A stretch of 64,000 nt of DNA from Desmodesmus armatus. Lineage: Eukaryota; Chlorophyta; Chlorophyceae; Sphaeropleales; Scenedesmaceae. Shown in pieces: positions 34,481 to 47,800 of this stretch. The position numbers were made by a program, and so were the translations under genes. Positions within the stretch are counted from its first letter, which is position 1. Every line of letters begins with the position of its first letter. The stretch lies in assembly GCA_007449985.2 (NCBI GenBank), contig VIIQ02000846.1, positions 1 through 64,000 on the forward strand. Reading direction: 5' to 3'. The notes under the pieces were generated by a model. The model was not told the origin of the DNA, did no database searches, and worked only from the letters and a program-made list of their open reading frames with translations.

Positions 34481-36987
34481 ATGGCCGGGCTGGCACCTCT
34501 TGGCTGCATTGGAGAACAAGCTGCCGAGGCCCGTTCTGGAACAGAAGCAACACGGGACGACACAAGCAGCGAGCCAAGTACATCGGGACTGGAACTAGAA
34601 ACGACCCAAAGGGAAAGCAAGGGCTACATCTATCACAAGGTACCCCAACGTTCTGCTGCCCTGACATCGTGCGTTGCTGTCCTGGGTCCGAGGCGTTCTG
34701 ACCCTTTTCTCTGGTTGCAACACACAGGTCTCGAAGCTGGACACCCTTGCAGGCTTGGCAATAAAGTATCATGTGACGGTGAGCCCCCCCATTGACTTGA
34801 CTTGACCCCCTGGGGACTGGCTGCTGTTGGGTCGCTGGGTGGGCGGGGGTGGGCCTCAACTGGGCTCTCTCTGCTTTGTGGGTGGCTTGTGAAGCCTTCA
34901 AACGATGGTTGGCATGGAGTGTGGAGCCACTATGACATGAAGCATGGCCCGTCTGCATCACTGCTGCAGGTGTCTGACATCAAACGGGTGAATGGGATCC
35001 TGTCGGACAATGCCATGTTTGCCAGGGAGCATATCAAGATTCCTACAGGCAGTGTACCCATGAGGTGAGCCAGCAGCTGTCGGTTTTTGCAAATCAGCAG
35101 CAGCAATTGGCCTCCCGCCTCCTGGTGCAAGCTCCGTGACACAGCCATGTGCTGGACATAGGCCCTGACCCCTGCAGTGCTGTATGCGGCGACGCTGGTA
35201 CCTCTTGAGGCTGCATCTCAGCATCCTACTCAACAGCCAGTGAGGTGTGTCCTGGTGGCACACACCCCTGACAGAGAGCTTGTGCAGTGCCGTCAAATGG
35301 ACCTTGTTTATCTGTGTGCTTTGCTTGTGTGCAGTGAGGAGTCGCAGGTGCTGCTGGCCAGGCTGATGTCAGGCTATGGCCGGGATGCCTCTCTCAACGC
35401 CAAGGAGCGCAAGGCACCAGGCACAGCCAGCATCACGCAGTTGCCAGGCTCACCCAGCGCATCCCGCAGCTCAATCTTTGGCAGTGAAGCCGTAGATGGT
35501 GAGTGCTTGCTGGCTGGTGGTGTGGAAGCAGGAGCAGGGATTCAACCCCAGCAACACAGGCAAGAAATATGCTATCAGGCCTTGGTTTGTGACTCTGCTG
35601 TTGCGCTACACCATGTTGCTTGCACATGTGTCGCAGATGATCCTGGCACGCCTTACAGCCGGCGCAGCGACAAGTCCTCGTCGGAACCAGGGGACGTGGA
35701 GCTCATAGAACGCAATATTGCGGATGGGGCAGCCATGGGTAAGTCCTGTGTTGTGCGTGTGTTGCTGAGGCCAGATGCTTTGCTGAATGCAGCACTGCCT
35801 CATGCACTTGCTGTGTGCAGCTGGAGGGCCTTGGTTGACAATATATGCTGGAGTCCTACGACAACCAGCAGACCTGCTTGGTGTGTCAGACCCATGAAGA
35901 CTGCGCAGGGACGCGTGCTGACTGCATGGGGTTCGTTCGCTGTCTTTATGCGCAGGTTACGGCAGCGACCGCGTGCGGCGGCGGACGAAGAATGACAGCA
36001 ACAACAGCAGCAGCGGCAGCCGGCACACCTCTAGCCAGCTAGGGGCGCAGCAGCTCAGTCAGGTGGCTGAGGCAGCAGTCGGTTGGCTGTCCAACGCAGC
36101 AGCAGCAGCGCAGGCAGCCCTTCCAACAGCAGCCAACGGACTCGCGGGGTCCTGTCTACGTGAGTATTGGTTTGTTTGGCACACCTTCTAGGCTACTGAT
36201 AGTCCACTCGCATATGAGCACAGGCTTGGGAGGGCAGCAGCTGCACTGGATTCCACAATGACCCAGGAACACAGCTGCAGCAGTCAAGCACAGGATAGGG
36301 TAGTGCCAGGGTACATGTGTTGTGCTGATGTGCTGCTGGGGTGCTGCATGAACCCAATCTACAGGTGCTGCACACGGTGTGGAAGCATGCTGGACAGACT
36401 CTGCGCATGCAAAGGACTGCCAGCCTCCAGCCTGCGTAGTGGCTTGCCACAAAGCAGTACGTAATCAGTGTGCCCACGCCCCGTTTCAGAATGTGCTGCA
36501 GCCGTTGCAGCAGTGATAGCAAGCCCCATGGGGTGGAGTGTAACAGCCAGTACAGCTGCAGTGCAACATCTGTGTCTGTTAGGCTTCTGTGGGTGTGTCG
36601 GGCCGGTTACCGAGTCCTGGTGCTATCTGCTGCTGCATACGTCTGCTGCTGCTTGCTGTTGCAGCCCCTGTCTCACGGCACAGCTTCAACAATGCCGCGT
36701 ACGGGGAGTCAGGCAGCACCTGGGACCATCTCACGCAGGCGATAACGCAGGGCGGCAACAGCCTCGTGGAGAAAATAAAGCGGGCAGCCAGCCAACCAGC
36801 GCTGGGTGGCGGGCACCATGCAGCAGGGTTTGGCGACGTGGCCGATGCTGTGCTGAGAGCGCCCACGCGGAGCCCGGCCGCGAAAGGCAGCAGCAGCGCC
36901 AGCTTCAGTGGCAGCGGCAGCAGCAGTATAGACCTGCTAGCACGGGGTACAGGGCTGCCGCCGCGCAAAGACACCAAGGGTGATTGA
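34481..36987 (+). CDS. LysM-domain protein
   Basis: Seven exons: 34,481-34,639, 34,728-34,778, 34,970-35,064, 35,335-35,498, 35,637-35,738, 35,956-36,159, 36,665-36,987 (TGA). Phases agree and the sum is 1,098 nt (365 aa). A single LysM domain spans about residues 48-100 (GYIYHKVSKLDTLAGLAIKY, then VSDIKRVNGILSD, then IKIPTG). It resembles plant soluble LysM proteins that start GYIxHxVSxxDTLAGxAIKY and lack a receptor kinase. The rest is low complexity: Ser/Asn/Gly-rich, a basic patch, poly-Ala and a Ser-rich tail. There is no clear signal peptide from this ATG. An upstream in-frame hydrophobic stretch (GWVCFLVATVAIVFGM) precedes it without a clear ATG, so a longer N terminus is possible. LysM domains bind N-acetylglucosamine polymers; the role here is unknown. 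Confidence 0.8.
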
Positions 36988-38755
36988 TGCAGGACAGGGT
37001 TCTGAGTGCAGCTTGCAATCAGCAATTGTGTAGAGTAGGTCGAGTCCTGGCGGCATGTGCTGGGCTTTGGGTATGTTGGCAGCGAGACAGCAAAGCATGG
37101 GTCCCAGCATATCCTCAAATTGAGGGAGAGCGCTGCCTGGGACAGTGTGTGTGTGCCATTGTGTGTGCTGGTGCTCAGCGATTCAGTGTGTGTGAGTGGG
37201 TTGTTCTGATGCGCGGCCTGCAGGTGACTTGGGGGGTGTGTGGCACTGCAGCAGCTCTGACAGGCCTGCACCTCTATATGGCACCATCAAAGTATCACGT
37301 CTGCATTGACTTGTTTGTTGCCTTGGCTAAAATTCTTTGGCTGGATTCCCGGAGTGCTTTGTGCTGGCATTCCTGCAACCCACACCGGGATTGTGTGGGC
37401 GGTGCGGGCCTGCTGTTCTTAGGGTCCTTTTTGAGCTGGTGTTAACGCAGGCACAGGTCTGCCTGGCAATTGACAAGACGTAACATGACAGGGGCAAGAG
37501 TCATGAGTCATCCTGGCCCAAAAACAAAGACCAACCTGCCATTCCTGCTGCATTCACGCCTGTCACCAGAACGCTTTCAACACATGAAATCATCAACATC
37601 CCGAGTTATACAACACAGACTGGACAGGAGCTGAATGAGCAGCTGCATATGTCTTGCCCAAGAATAATAGCTGCACTGAACGACTGCCAAAGGAAGCACC
37701 CAAGGGACTCCGACGTAAGCTCATTGTATTTCTGTATCACTCAAACCTTGCAAGGAGCGTGCAGCTCAACCCTTGTGACGAGCTGGACTTGTTGACAGCA
37801 GATCTCTCTGGTGGACACATCCAGTTTCTTCCCCGCTCATGCAGTGCAGCTGCTGTGGCTGCAAAGCTCTCGCTCACATCGGTTACCTGCTCACTGGTGG
37901 GTTTTGCTTGCACAAATTGAAGGCTGCGTCCTTGTGCTGCACTGCACTGCAGCTTATCTGTGCCAGTCTGACGGCAGCAGCAGGCTGGTGCATCTTCAAA
38001 GGTCTGTGCCCAGCAGAAGTGCGCTCCATTGAAGACTGCATCGGCATCAGTAATTCCTCAGGGAGGGCACCTGTGATCCCCGCACGCTGTGCAGACAGGG
38101 CGGCCCTTCTAGAAGCCTGCCTGGAGTCACAGCAGGAGATAGCAGAGCGCAAGACGGGCCAGTGTGGCGGAGCACAGCCCATACCCAAACCCAAACCCGC
38201 CCCTACCAGCTGAGGCATACAGTCAGGTACATCTATCTTCACACTCCATGGCTCGGGAAGGGGGGGGGGCTACCGGTACTCTACAGCAGGCCACTGGCAG
38301 TCGTGTCATTGTCAATGGGGGCATGGGCAATGCTCTTCAGCTGGGTGTTGTGTACCTGGCGAGGTTGTGTAGAAGCATAGGCAATGTGTGCAGCATGCAT
38401 GCGGATGCTAGCTAGAGTTGTGTGTGGCAAGGGGGCAGCTGCACACAACGCAGGCAGGCATCAATCGCATGTTCACCCCTCACCCCTCGCCCTCCCCTCT
38501 TACAGCAAGTCTTTTGTTGATGATGTTTGGTGGAAGATGCCGACTGTGTGGCTGCTTCTTAGTTCCCTGACAATGCCGTCATGTCTGCTTGCAGCACGGA
38601 GGGCGTCGACAGAACCAAGCGCTGTTGGCAGCCGCAGCCTCTGGGAGCAGCAGGCAACACAGCTTGCTACAGCAGCAAGCAGTTATCAACTGTGCCAGGC
38701 CCACAGCAGCTGGCACACACCCAGTCCACCCGTGCTGTGCTGTGCCGTGTGATCA
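36988..38755. other. Intergenic region between LysM gene and SLC33A1
   Basis: Several short plus-strand frames are open, but none shows a domain or a coherent set of splice junctions. It probably holds the LysM 3' UTR and the transporter promoter and 5' UTR. Confidence 0.5.
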
Positions 38756-41700
38756 ATGACAGCATCTGAGCCTGTACAGAGGCGCACCCGCAGGCGGTCC
38801 TCCTTTGAGCTCACTATCAACGGGGACATGCACAAGGTCCCTGCAGACTCAGCATCCGATTCGGACAGCAGCGGCGATGCAGTGCTGCGCACTGTGGATG
38901 CAGCAGCAGCAGCGGAGCAGGGGCACAAAGGCAGTGGGAAGAGCCCGGGCAAGCAGCAGCACAAGCATGTTTGTGACTTGGAGGCAGAGCGGGTGCAGCA
39001 CATCACTGCGCAGGTGCGCTGCGTGCCGCATTGACACTGTGGCATGCAATGGGGGGAAAGCAGTCTGGCAACGTAGTACTTCCCTGTTGATGGTGGGCGT
39101 GTGATCAAAAACACGTATGATTGTCCCAGCAGCAGTCAGGCTTGCCCTTGCATGACATGACAAACACATATATCCCTGATTTAGCCCATATCAAGTCATC
39201 AAAACTTGTGTCAACACACCCCTACAATCTGCTGACCAAGGCGTGTGCCCTGTTTGTCTGCTGGTGTACAGGAGTGGGGCAACATGGCCCTGCTGGTGCT
39301 GCTGTATGCCATGCAGGGGATACCCCTGGGCCTAACCATGGGGGCAATGTGAGTGTTTTGGCATAGAGCGTGCATGGGTAGCTGTGTTTCTGTGTGGGGG
39401 GGGGGGGCGTATCGGATAGGGATGGGATGGGTCAAAGCAGCATGCGGGAAGGGCAGGCAGCATGGAGGCAGTCACATCAGCAGAACCCGAGGCTGTCACA
39501 GAAGAGGTAGTTGCCTGTTGACAAATGTGCTGCATATTCTACACACACGCACCAGGCTCCAGCCAATCCCTCCAGCCTGGCGTGAGGTTCAACAGCCGGA
39601 TGTGTGCTAGTTATGGTCACTTGCGCAGCTGCCAACGACGGCATTGCTGTCAAGATTGTAGCACAGGGTGGCACAGGATGGCAGTGCTGCTGCCTCTGGC
39701 AACATCCCCAGCAGCAGCAGCAGCAGCAACGCACCTGCTGTTCTCCTCTGTGTATGTGCAGGCCGTTTCTGCTACAAAGTAAGCTGTCAATGACGCAGAT
39801 GGGCCTGTTCAGCATATCCAGCTACCCGTACAGTTTCAAGCTATTGTGGAGCCCGATAGTAGATTCAGTGTACAGCGCTGCTTTTGGCCGCCGCAAAAGC
39901 TGGATCGTGCCAGTGCAGCTGGCGTCTGCTGCCCTGTTGATGTTCAGTGCTGACTGGATACAGACGCAGTACGAGGCGGGGGCGGTGGTGCCGCTCACCG
40001 TGCTGTTCTTCTTCTTTGTGCTGCTTGCCGCAACACAGGTGGGTGGGGGGTTGGCACACCTGGCATGTTGTGTTGAGCAGCGGCGGGAGGAACAGGGTGC
40101 TGCCCCTTGATAGAGGCAGCAGAGGTGGAGAGTGGTGGTTGGCTAAGAGTAGTAGTAGTGCTTGTTGGTAGTGGCTGTTGGTGCTCATGGTCGTTTATCC
40201 GGTTCTGTTCTACCCAGCAGGGTGCTAGGTGCGGCAGGGTGTCAATACAGCACCAGGCCACAATTGCATGCCAGGTGTGTGAGAGCTGACGGCGTTGGTA
40301 GACAAGCACAGGGCCATTGCTATGACGACATCGCCCTCTTGGCATGGCACAGCCCAGGCCATGCAGGCCCACATGATACCCAGACAATGGTTCCTGCCGC
40401 GGTTGCTGGCACCGGTCTTGTGGATGCTGCGACACCTTGTCTGCTGCAATCGCTGCTGTGCTGCTGCTGCTGCAGGACATTGCTGTTGATGGATGGGCGT
40501 TGACTCTGCTGCCGCCGCACCACATAGAGTATGCGTCCACGTGCCAGACGCTGGGCATGAACACCGGCTACTTCATGAGCTTCACTATCTTCCTGGCACT
40601 CAGCAGCACTGAGTTTTGCAATAAGTTCATCAGGAGCAGCAGGCTGGCAGGTAGGCAGGGGTGGGAAGGATTCATAAGTGGGGCCACAGCCTCAGAGTCA
40701 GCACCTTCACCTGCATGTGGACACGTCCGTACGCGCACCCCAACACGTGCTGTATGTCGGGACGTGCACCCCAGCACGTGCTGTTGAGTTGGGTGACTGA
40801 CCGACACCTCATCAAAAGCAATTAGTGCTTTTGCCTTGCCTTGAACTGGAAACTGCATGTGTGGACTGTCTTGCAGGTGTGCTGGGGCTGGCGCCGCAGG
40901 AGTACCCGCTGATCACCCTGCGCGGCTACATTGTGTTCTGGGGCTGTGCCTTCACACTGCTCACACTGGCCATAGCCATGTGGAAGCAGGAGTCAGACCA
41001 CTACACAGGTGATGCAGTACGGGCACTGAAGCCATTACCGCGGCCTACATGCCTCAGGACGCGCCACAATCAGGAATTTGTTTTTTAGTGGCAAAGGCAG
41101 TCTGGCATGTTGCGTGTAAGTTTGTGGGGGGACCTGGCAGTGAAACACATGTGCACACATACACCGGGTGGCCTTTGCATGACCCGCATGCAAACCATGT
41201 GCCAACACACACCACACTGTTTTTCAAAAGGTCCAGCGCGCATGCCCTGCTGCTGTTTCACACAGAGGCCCAGGAGCGCAAGAGGCAGCGGCACCTGAAG
41301 CACAAGCGCAGCAACAGCAGCGCAGCAGCCAAGGCAGCCAGGCTTGAGGACGGCAGGGGTAGCTCGGGTGACGGGGACGGGGGCGCAGGGCAGGAGTGGA
41401 GGCAGCGACGGGCAGAGATTGTGACTGCATACGGGAAGCTCTGGGAAGTGGTGAGTGCGGTTGGTCGAGCATCCAAGCCCTGCATGAGTGTCCAAGCAAG
41501 GGTAGCAGTGGGGTGGGCAGGAGTTGATACATACTTGAACTGACATGCCACCCTGAGGGAGCCACTAACACCATAAGCACAGCCCTGGCGATATGGCATA
41601 TCGCTGACCCTGACAGTGTTGACAGATTTACGTTTGAGGAACTGCTGTGTGTGCCTGTCCCCTGCAGGTGTGTCTGCCTGCGATCTGGGCGCTGTCGTTC

Positions 41701-43891
41701 CTGCTGGTGACATACAGGCTGGGTGTGCTGCCTGCTGAGAGTGCTGCCAGCCTCAAGCTGCTGGACAAGGGGGTGGCCAAGGAGGCGCTGGCAGCCCTGG
41801 TGCTGGTGCAGTTCCCTGTGGAGCTGGTGTCTGCTATAGTGGCTGGCAGGTGGGTTTTGTTGGCCTGCTGAGCGCATGCTGAATGCTTTGAAGTGGATGG
41901 AGTATGACAGTACTGTACAATGTGTGTGAGAGGAGGAAGAGGAAGGGTCACAGCAGCCAGCATGTTGGCAACCTTGTGCGAGGTCGAGACTGTTTCTTGA
42001 CACAGGATTGACAGCTTCTGCTGACATTGCAGGCTGAATACGTCCACCATATGTTTCTTTGAGCTGTTGGAGGGTCCTTCAGGTGATGACTGCTGTTGCT
42101 GTGTTTTTCTATGGTGATATTGCAGGTGGGCGAGCAGCCACAGCCCTTACCAGCCCTTCATGGTTGGTTACTTCGTGCGGCTGTTGATGGCAGTGCTGCT
42201 CACAACGCTGGCGAGAGCCTTCCCGCCCGGTGAGCTCCTGGCCGCCAATGCCTGCGGCACCTTGGTTTGTGCCAACTGCTCCTCAGCTGCCACCATCTGT
42301 GTCAGCACAGCCATGGCACCAATGGCGTGCAGAAGGGGCCCAGCACCAGTGCTGTACAAGCTGCAGCACTTGCCATCCTGCTGTCGCCAAGCTGACAATG
42401 CCAAACGTGTATCCACCATGAAGGAACATGTGCGATATCTGTGTGCGCACGAAGCAAACACTAGATTCTGACTCTCTGTGCGTGTGTTGGTGCTGGTTGC
42501 AGGCGCTTCCTCTTTCATTGAGCACAAGTTCTGGTTTGGCATGCTGTCGGCCATTGGCCTGGTGACGTCCTTCAGCAGCACACTGATGTTCACAGCACTG
42601 GGATCGTTTTTCAACCGCGTCAGCGATCCAGGTGGGTGGAGGGGGCAGCATATGAGAGGGAAGCTGCTGGCCTTTAAGGTACCCCCCGCCGTCTCACACT
42701 GTCAGTCAACGTGACCACCCCTTCCCCGCCGTTCAAGTAACAGCAGCGAACCCAGAATGTTACACCGGCTGCAGGGGGCTGCATGCTACCTGCATGCAGG
42801 TTGATCAGGCTTCCAAGGACACTAAATTGGCTTGAAGTCAACCATGCTGCTGTTTGTTTGGCAGGTCATCAGCACATCTGATGTGTAATAACTTAGGCCA
42901 GATGATGTGATGGCATGCAGGACACAGCCCCTCAGTTGCCTTGCACGTTCGGTTCTCAGTCATGTCAGCACCCATACCTGCAGCAGCTAGTTTACAGCCT
43001 GTACTGAGCTGCCAGCTCGGCACACACAGGACACCGCCAGCAGAGCAGTCAGTGGTCATGCCTAGCCCATAGGCAACCCCAACCCATGTTGCAGCTGCCC
43101 AGCTATTCAGCGCTGACACAGACCTTTCAAGGGAGGCCCATGTTCTTGAGACAGAAAAATACCATTTTTTGGCTGCTGGCCAACGTCCTGCAGGTATGGG
43201 TGGGGCGTACTTGACGCTGCTCAATACCATTGCCAACATGGGCGTCATCCTGCCCAAGACCCCCGTGTTTGCTGCAATGGACTGGCTCACCTTCAGCCAG
43301 TGCCATGACCAGGCAGGGCAGCTGGTCAAGGGCCTGGTGTGCCCCAAGAAGATTCGGCTGCTGGCTGGTCAAAGTGCATGCACTGACGCAGGTGAGGGAC
43401 CGAGCAGGGTGTTCGACATCGAGTTGCAGCTGTTATGTTGTGTCCAGCACTGGTATGGCCAGCCTGGCAGGCAGTTGTGCGGAGCTCGACATGTTCTCAG
43501 GCAATACTCCTGCTTGTTCAGCACAGCAACAACTCGTCGATATGGTCGACATGCATCTGTCAAGCTTGAGGGGCGAGCTTAGGCTTGCTGATTACCATTG
43601 TGCTGAGCAAATGATGGTGTGCTGGCAGTGATTGTTATACTGGGGCTTCATGGCAACCTGCATACGGTTGGCAGAAGACATCTCTGAGCGCCAGCCACAC
43701 CATTGTGATGTGCCTGTTGCTGTTCTGTCCCTCCATGTGCAGGCCATTCATGTTCTATGGCGGCAGATGGCTTTTACGTCGTCAGCTACTCCATGGTGGT
43801 GGCAGGCCTGGTGCTGGGCTTTGTGTTCATGCGGCTATTCCCACGCCTCATCAGGCTGCCGTTGCACCACTGGCGTGCCAAGCATGCATAA
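38756..43891 (+). CDS. SLC33A1: Acetyl-CoA transporter, SLC33A1/AT-1 type
   Basis: Polytopic carrier that brings acetyl-CoA from cytosol into the ER/Golgi lumen for acetylation. Exons: 38,756-39,013, 39,272-39,348, 39,762-40,038, 40,476-40,650, 40,877-41,008, 41,266-41,450, 41,668-41,849, 42,126-42,229, 42,503-42,631, 43,194-43,391, 43,743-43,891. Phases agree throughout and the sum is 1,866 nt (621 aa, against about 549 in human). Family signatures include LYAMQGIPLGLTMGAMPFLL, FSISSYPYSFKLLWSPIVDS, GRRKSWIVPVQ, QDIAVDGWALTLL, CQTLGMNTGYF, FTALGSFFNRVSDP, MGGAYLTLLNTIANMG and DGFYVVSY. A soluble, Ser/Gln-rich N-terminal segment of about 80 residues and a charged loop in exon 6 (QERKRQRHLKHKRSNSS) are extensions. 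The ATG at 38,756 begins an uninterrupted coding exon. A truncated copy of the last exon lies at 55.8 kb. Confidence 0.93.
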
Positions 43892-44815
43892 TCAAGCCTG
43901 GGAACCAGGCTTGTGGTGTGGTGTCATTGGTGTGGAGAGGTGTTTTGGCTTACAGTGTAGTCAGCTTGTACATTGCCGATGCCAAGCACGGTGCTTGTGG
44001 CCTGCCTTTCGCAAGGGTGATGTTGTTGTAAAGCCTGTAGACCGTGTTTTGAGGAGATGGGGGGCAGCAAAACAGGTCCGTAAACGTCTGGGGTGGGAAG
44101 TTTATGTAGCCACACTGCTGCAGGACAGTAGGAAGGTAAGCGCTCGCCAGCCAGGTTGGCTGGCAAGAGCCCTACCACAAGTTGAACCCTCAGGGCCTGA
44201 CATGACATGCAGCCAGTCCCCTGCGATATCAAGGCAGCTGTTTCGCTGGCACTGCAGTGGTTACTTAAATCCCTCCTGGCCTGCTGGCAGATGTGAGAAT
44301 AGTCGTTGTACTTGTTGGGAGGGGAAGTGGGGGCGGCAAGGGCAAGGGGAGTGGGGTCGATGAGCAGGGACAAGTGGTCACCATGAAGCAAAATCTAAGT
44401 ATTGAGTGCCATGCAGCATACGCTTCTTAGAGACATCAAGCAAGGGGCATGTGTGACTTTTCATCATGGTTTAGGGTCCCAACATCAACTCGGACGGGAC
44501 AGGACGTTCAAACGATTCTTCGGCTGCAGTGCACCAACATCTTGACCGATTGCCACTGATTATTGCGAACAAGGAGCCAGGGACGTTGAAGCGCAAGGCC
44601 CTGCTGCCCTGCTGCTGCTTGCTGCTGCTGTGCCTTTGTTTCAGTGCTGTGAGCAAGCAGTTGCTTCATTGGTAGAAGACCACAGACTCTCAAACCTTCA
44701 GAATAGCTCTCAATAACCAGTCGCTGCATCAGACGTGCTGTGGCGTGTGGTGGCCGATGGTGCAGCCTCAGTAGCCTTGTTTCGGCTGTGCACCGTTTAA
44801 CACACACCAGTCATT
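43892..44815. other. Intergenic region, SLC33A1 3' UTR
   Basis: No gene is supported. It contains a TGTAA signal at 44,027-44,031, about 135 nt beyond the transporter stop, and otherwise no structured feature. Confidence 0.6.
44027..44031 (+). terminator. TGTAA poly(A) signal of SLC33A1
   Basis: TGTAA followed by A, about 135 nt after the stop codon at 43,891. Confidence 0.55.
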
Positions 44816-47800
44816 ATGCCTAGTCAGGGACTGCGTGCGCTGGTGGAGGCTGCAGCACAAATGGAGCTTGATGAGGAGGAAGACGTTGCTTCTCCGACGC
44901 CAAGGAAGCGCCAAGGGCGTGCAGCGAGGTCACAAACCAACATGCAGGCCTTCATGAAGTTGACCTACAAATGCCAAGTGAGGGCAGCTCGGGTCTGATG
45001 GGGTCCCTGCAGCAGTGGTTGCAACAGGCCATGAGGACAGCTGCATGTGCCCTTTCACCTGATTCACCTCAACAACTACAATTATCCTGCATTCTTTCCT
45101 GTTTTTCTAACCAGGTTTGCAACAGCACGAAGGCCCCAACATCGAAGAGCGCCAACGACACTTGGCTGGAGTGTCAAGTGTGCTGTTCCTGGTCCCACCA
45201 AGTCTGCTTGACGGGTGAGTGTGGAGGTGGAGTGCTGCCAGCGATATTATTGCAAGGTACAGATATTGCAGCCTTTCTGAACAAGGACGGCTGAGACCTG
45301 GACCAGCCCAACCTGCCAGGCTGGTGTGCTGAGCGTGCCCTCACAAGTGCAGCCCCATCTTTCCCCTGCGCAGGTGATGTGGAGGGTCACACAGAGCTTG
45401 TGGTGTGCCCAGCGTGCAAGCGCAAGGAGCAGGTTGACAGTGCAGGTGGTGGTATCTTGGCACGCCATGTGGCAGACAGCAACGCCAACAGCCTCCTGCA
45501 GGTTGGTTTTGCACATCGCTGCGCCCGGCCAATGCCCGCAAACCAAGATAGTACGGTTGCGTCTTTTCTCCCTGTAACAGGGACATTTCATCAACCCCTA
45601 TGTACAGCTGGTGCGCTGCGCTATCAGCACACGCATGAAGCAAGGGCTGTATGCGCTGGCAGCATGCATGATTGTTCATGATGCCCAGCGCAGCCAGCAC
45701 GGGCAGCTGCACTGCAATCAAAGTCAACAGTGTGCCATGTGCTGCTGCATCGTTGTGTGCAGCTGCTGGACGACATGCAGCGCTCCATACCAACTGAGCC
45801 AGGTGCCAGCAGACGCCGCACCACTGGGCTCATGTCGCAGGTAGGTCGCCTTGCACATGCTTGTGCTTGACTTGTGTGCACCTTCTGAAGCCACCTCGCT
45901 CACCATTCGCATGCACACACTCTGCAAAGATCTCGCCGACGAGTGCGGTCAGATGTAGGCTACGCCAGCCCCAACTGCCCATGTCATGCAGTGAGGCGTC
46001 GAACAAGACAGGAAAGCATCATCACTTGCGTGGTGCTGCTATGGCTGTTGCAGGTGGTGACGCGCCAGACAAAGGAGCTGCAGCAGGACAGAGCGCTGGT
46101 GAGCGGGAAGCGCATCGGCCTCATGGGCCTGGTTGGGGAGACTAACCAGGGAAAGACGACGATTGCTGACAGCATATTCAGGATGACAGCACCCATGCCA
46201 TACCTGCCCTTCGACGGCACGCTGGACTCACGCAAGGTAAGCTGCAGCCAGTGCGTCTAGCCGCCTCGCATTGGCGCAGTGACAGGACATGTTCCTGTAA
46301 AGCACAGGAGGGTGTCCTCAGCATGCTGTGGCGAACTCTCCAACCACTCTGCCTGACCCGCCATACTGTGACAACCTGCGGACCTCCGTCTGTGCCACGG
46401 CAGCCTGCCAGTCACTGGAGAGAAAATTGTATATCACCCACACACACCCATGCATGATTGCAACGTGGTCCAGCTGAATGTAGGACTGCATGCATGTCCG
46501 TCGCTGACCATCCCTGTCACTGATTGGAGCATTGACAATGACTCGTCAAGCCGTTCACCGGCACTGCAGTCCTTGCTCACGCAGTGCTGACTGGGTTTGA
46601 GCTGGGTGTTTATGATAGTTTGCTACTATTTCCGTGTGCATGTTCTGTGCAGCTGTGCCAGCGCCTCAAGACTGAGCTGCTCGACAGTGCCTTTGCTGGG
46701 CGGAAGGAGATCAAGCTGGGCGAGCTCACTTGGGACCCTGCCAAACCTCATGACATCTTTGGCCCTCCTGCCTTCAACGCCAGCGGCCTCCTGCTGCAGG
46801 GCGATGCAGAGATTGCAGCAGAGCTCCAGTACACAAAGGACCTGGTGCAGGCAAGTGCTGGTGGCTGAGTGCTGCGAGCTTTGCTGAGCATCTGGACATA
46901 GTGCACTGTTCACCTCAGGGATGGAGGATCACCAAACAGGGGTTGTACTGCCTGCCACCGTGCGATTGATATAGCCATTGCTGTCAGCCCCTTGGAAGTT
47001 TTGTGAGTTTTTTTGTCTGATACAAAAAACGGATGGTTGCACCCACCACGCCTGAGGTAATGGCTGAAGTAATGGGACTTGCATGTTGCAGCATTGTTGC
47101 CGTCGTGCACCCAGGCTGCATCCCAATGTATACAGCACCTGTGCTCTCCTCACTTGCTACTATTTTTTGATGTGCATACCTTGGTGCAGGCGGTGTTGTC
47201 GGGGCAGCCTGCGGACCAGGGAAAGACGAGAGGCTTCCTCATGCCCTTGTTTCGCCAGGGACAGACCAACGGCCCCAACTGTGCGGGTGTCACCACGGCA
47301 AACAACACGATTGTGATGCGTGGCGGCAGGTGCTACGCGCTGCTTCAGTGTCTCAATAAGTCGCTGCTGCTGGATGTGGTGCTCACCTGCAAGGAGCAGG
47401 GCAACGCACTGAGCAAGGCTGTCGTCACCCGACTAGCGGTGAGCGACCTGTGCACCAAGCATCAGCTGTGTGGCTCGTTGCCGGGGAGCTGGTGGGTATT
47501 GCTGGATAACAACAGCAGTTTCTGCTTCAAGTTCATGACAGCCTCCGTCATGCCAACAGCCCTGCGTGGCCTGGTTTCTGCTGTACTGCACAGGCTATCT
47601 TCAACCTGTCCCCAAAGGAAGATAGCTCCCCACCCAGGGACAACTCTGACAGCGACTCTGACTCAGACGACGAGGACGAGTGCGCCCAGAGGTCGCTGCG
47701 CAAGCAGATCATGGAGCTGCCAGACAGCCGGCATGCGCTGGCGGATGCTGTGGACAAGAAGCTCCGGGGGCTGCTGGATTCTGTCATTGAGGTGCCGCTG

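Noticed and set aside
45611..45762. Continuation of the GTPase exon as VRCAISTRMKQG and beyond
   Set aside because: It stays open but cannot join the next exon in phase. The donor CTG|GTGCGC at 45,610 gives a 30-nt exon that keeps frame into LLDDMQRSI.
47217..47234. DQGKT as a second nucleotide-binding loop in the GTPase
   Set aside because: It lacks the leading Gly-x4 spacing of a P-loop; the earlier GETNQGKT fits far better.
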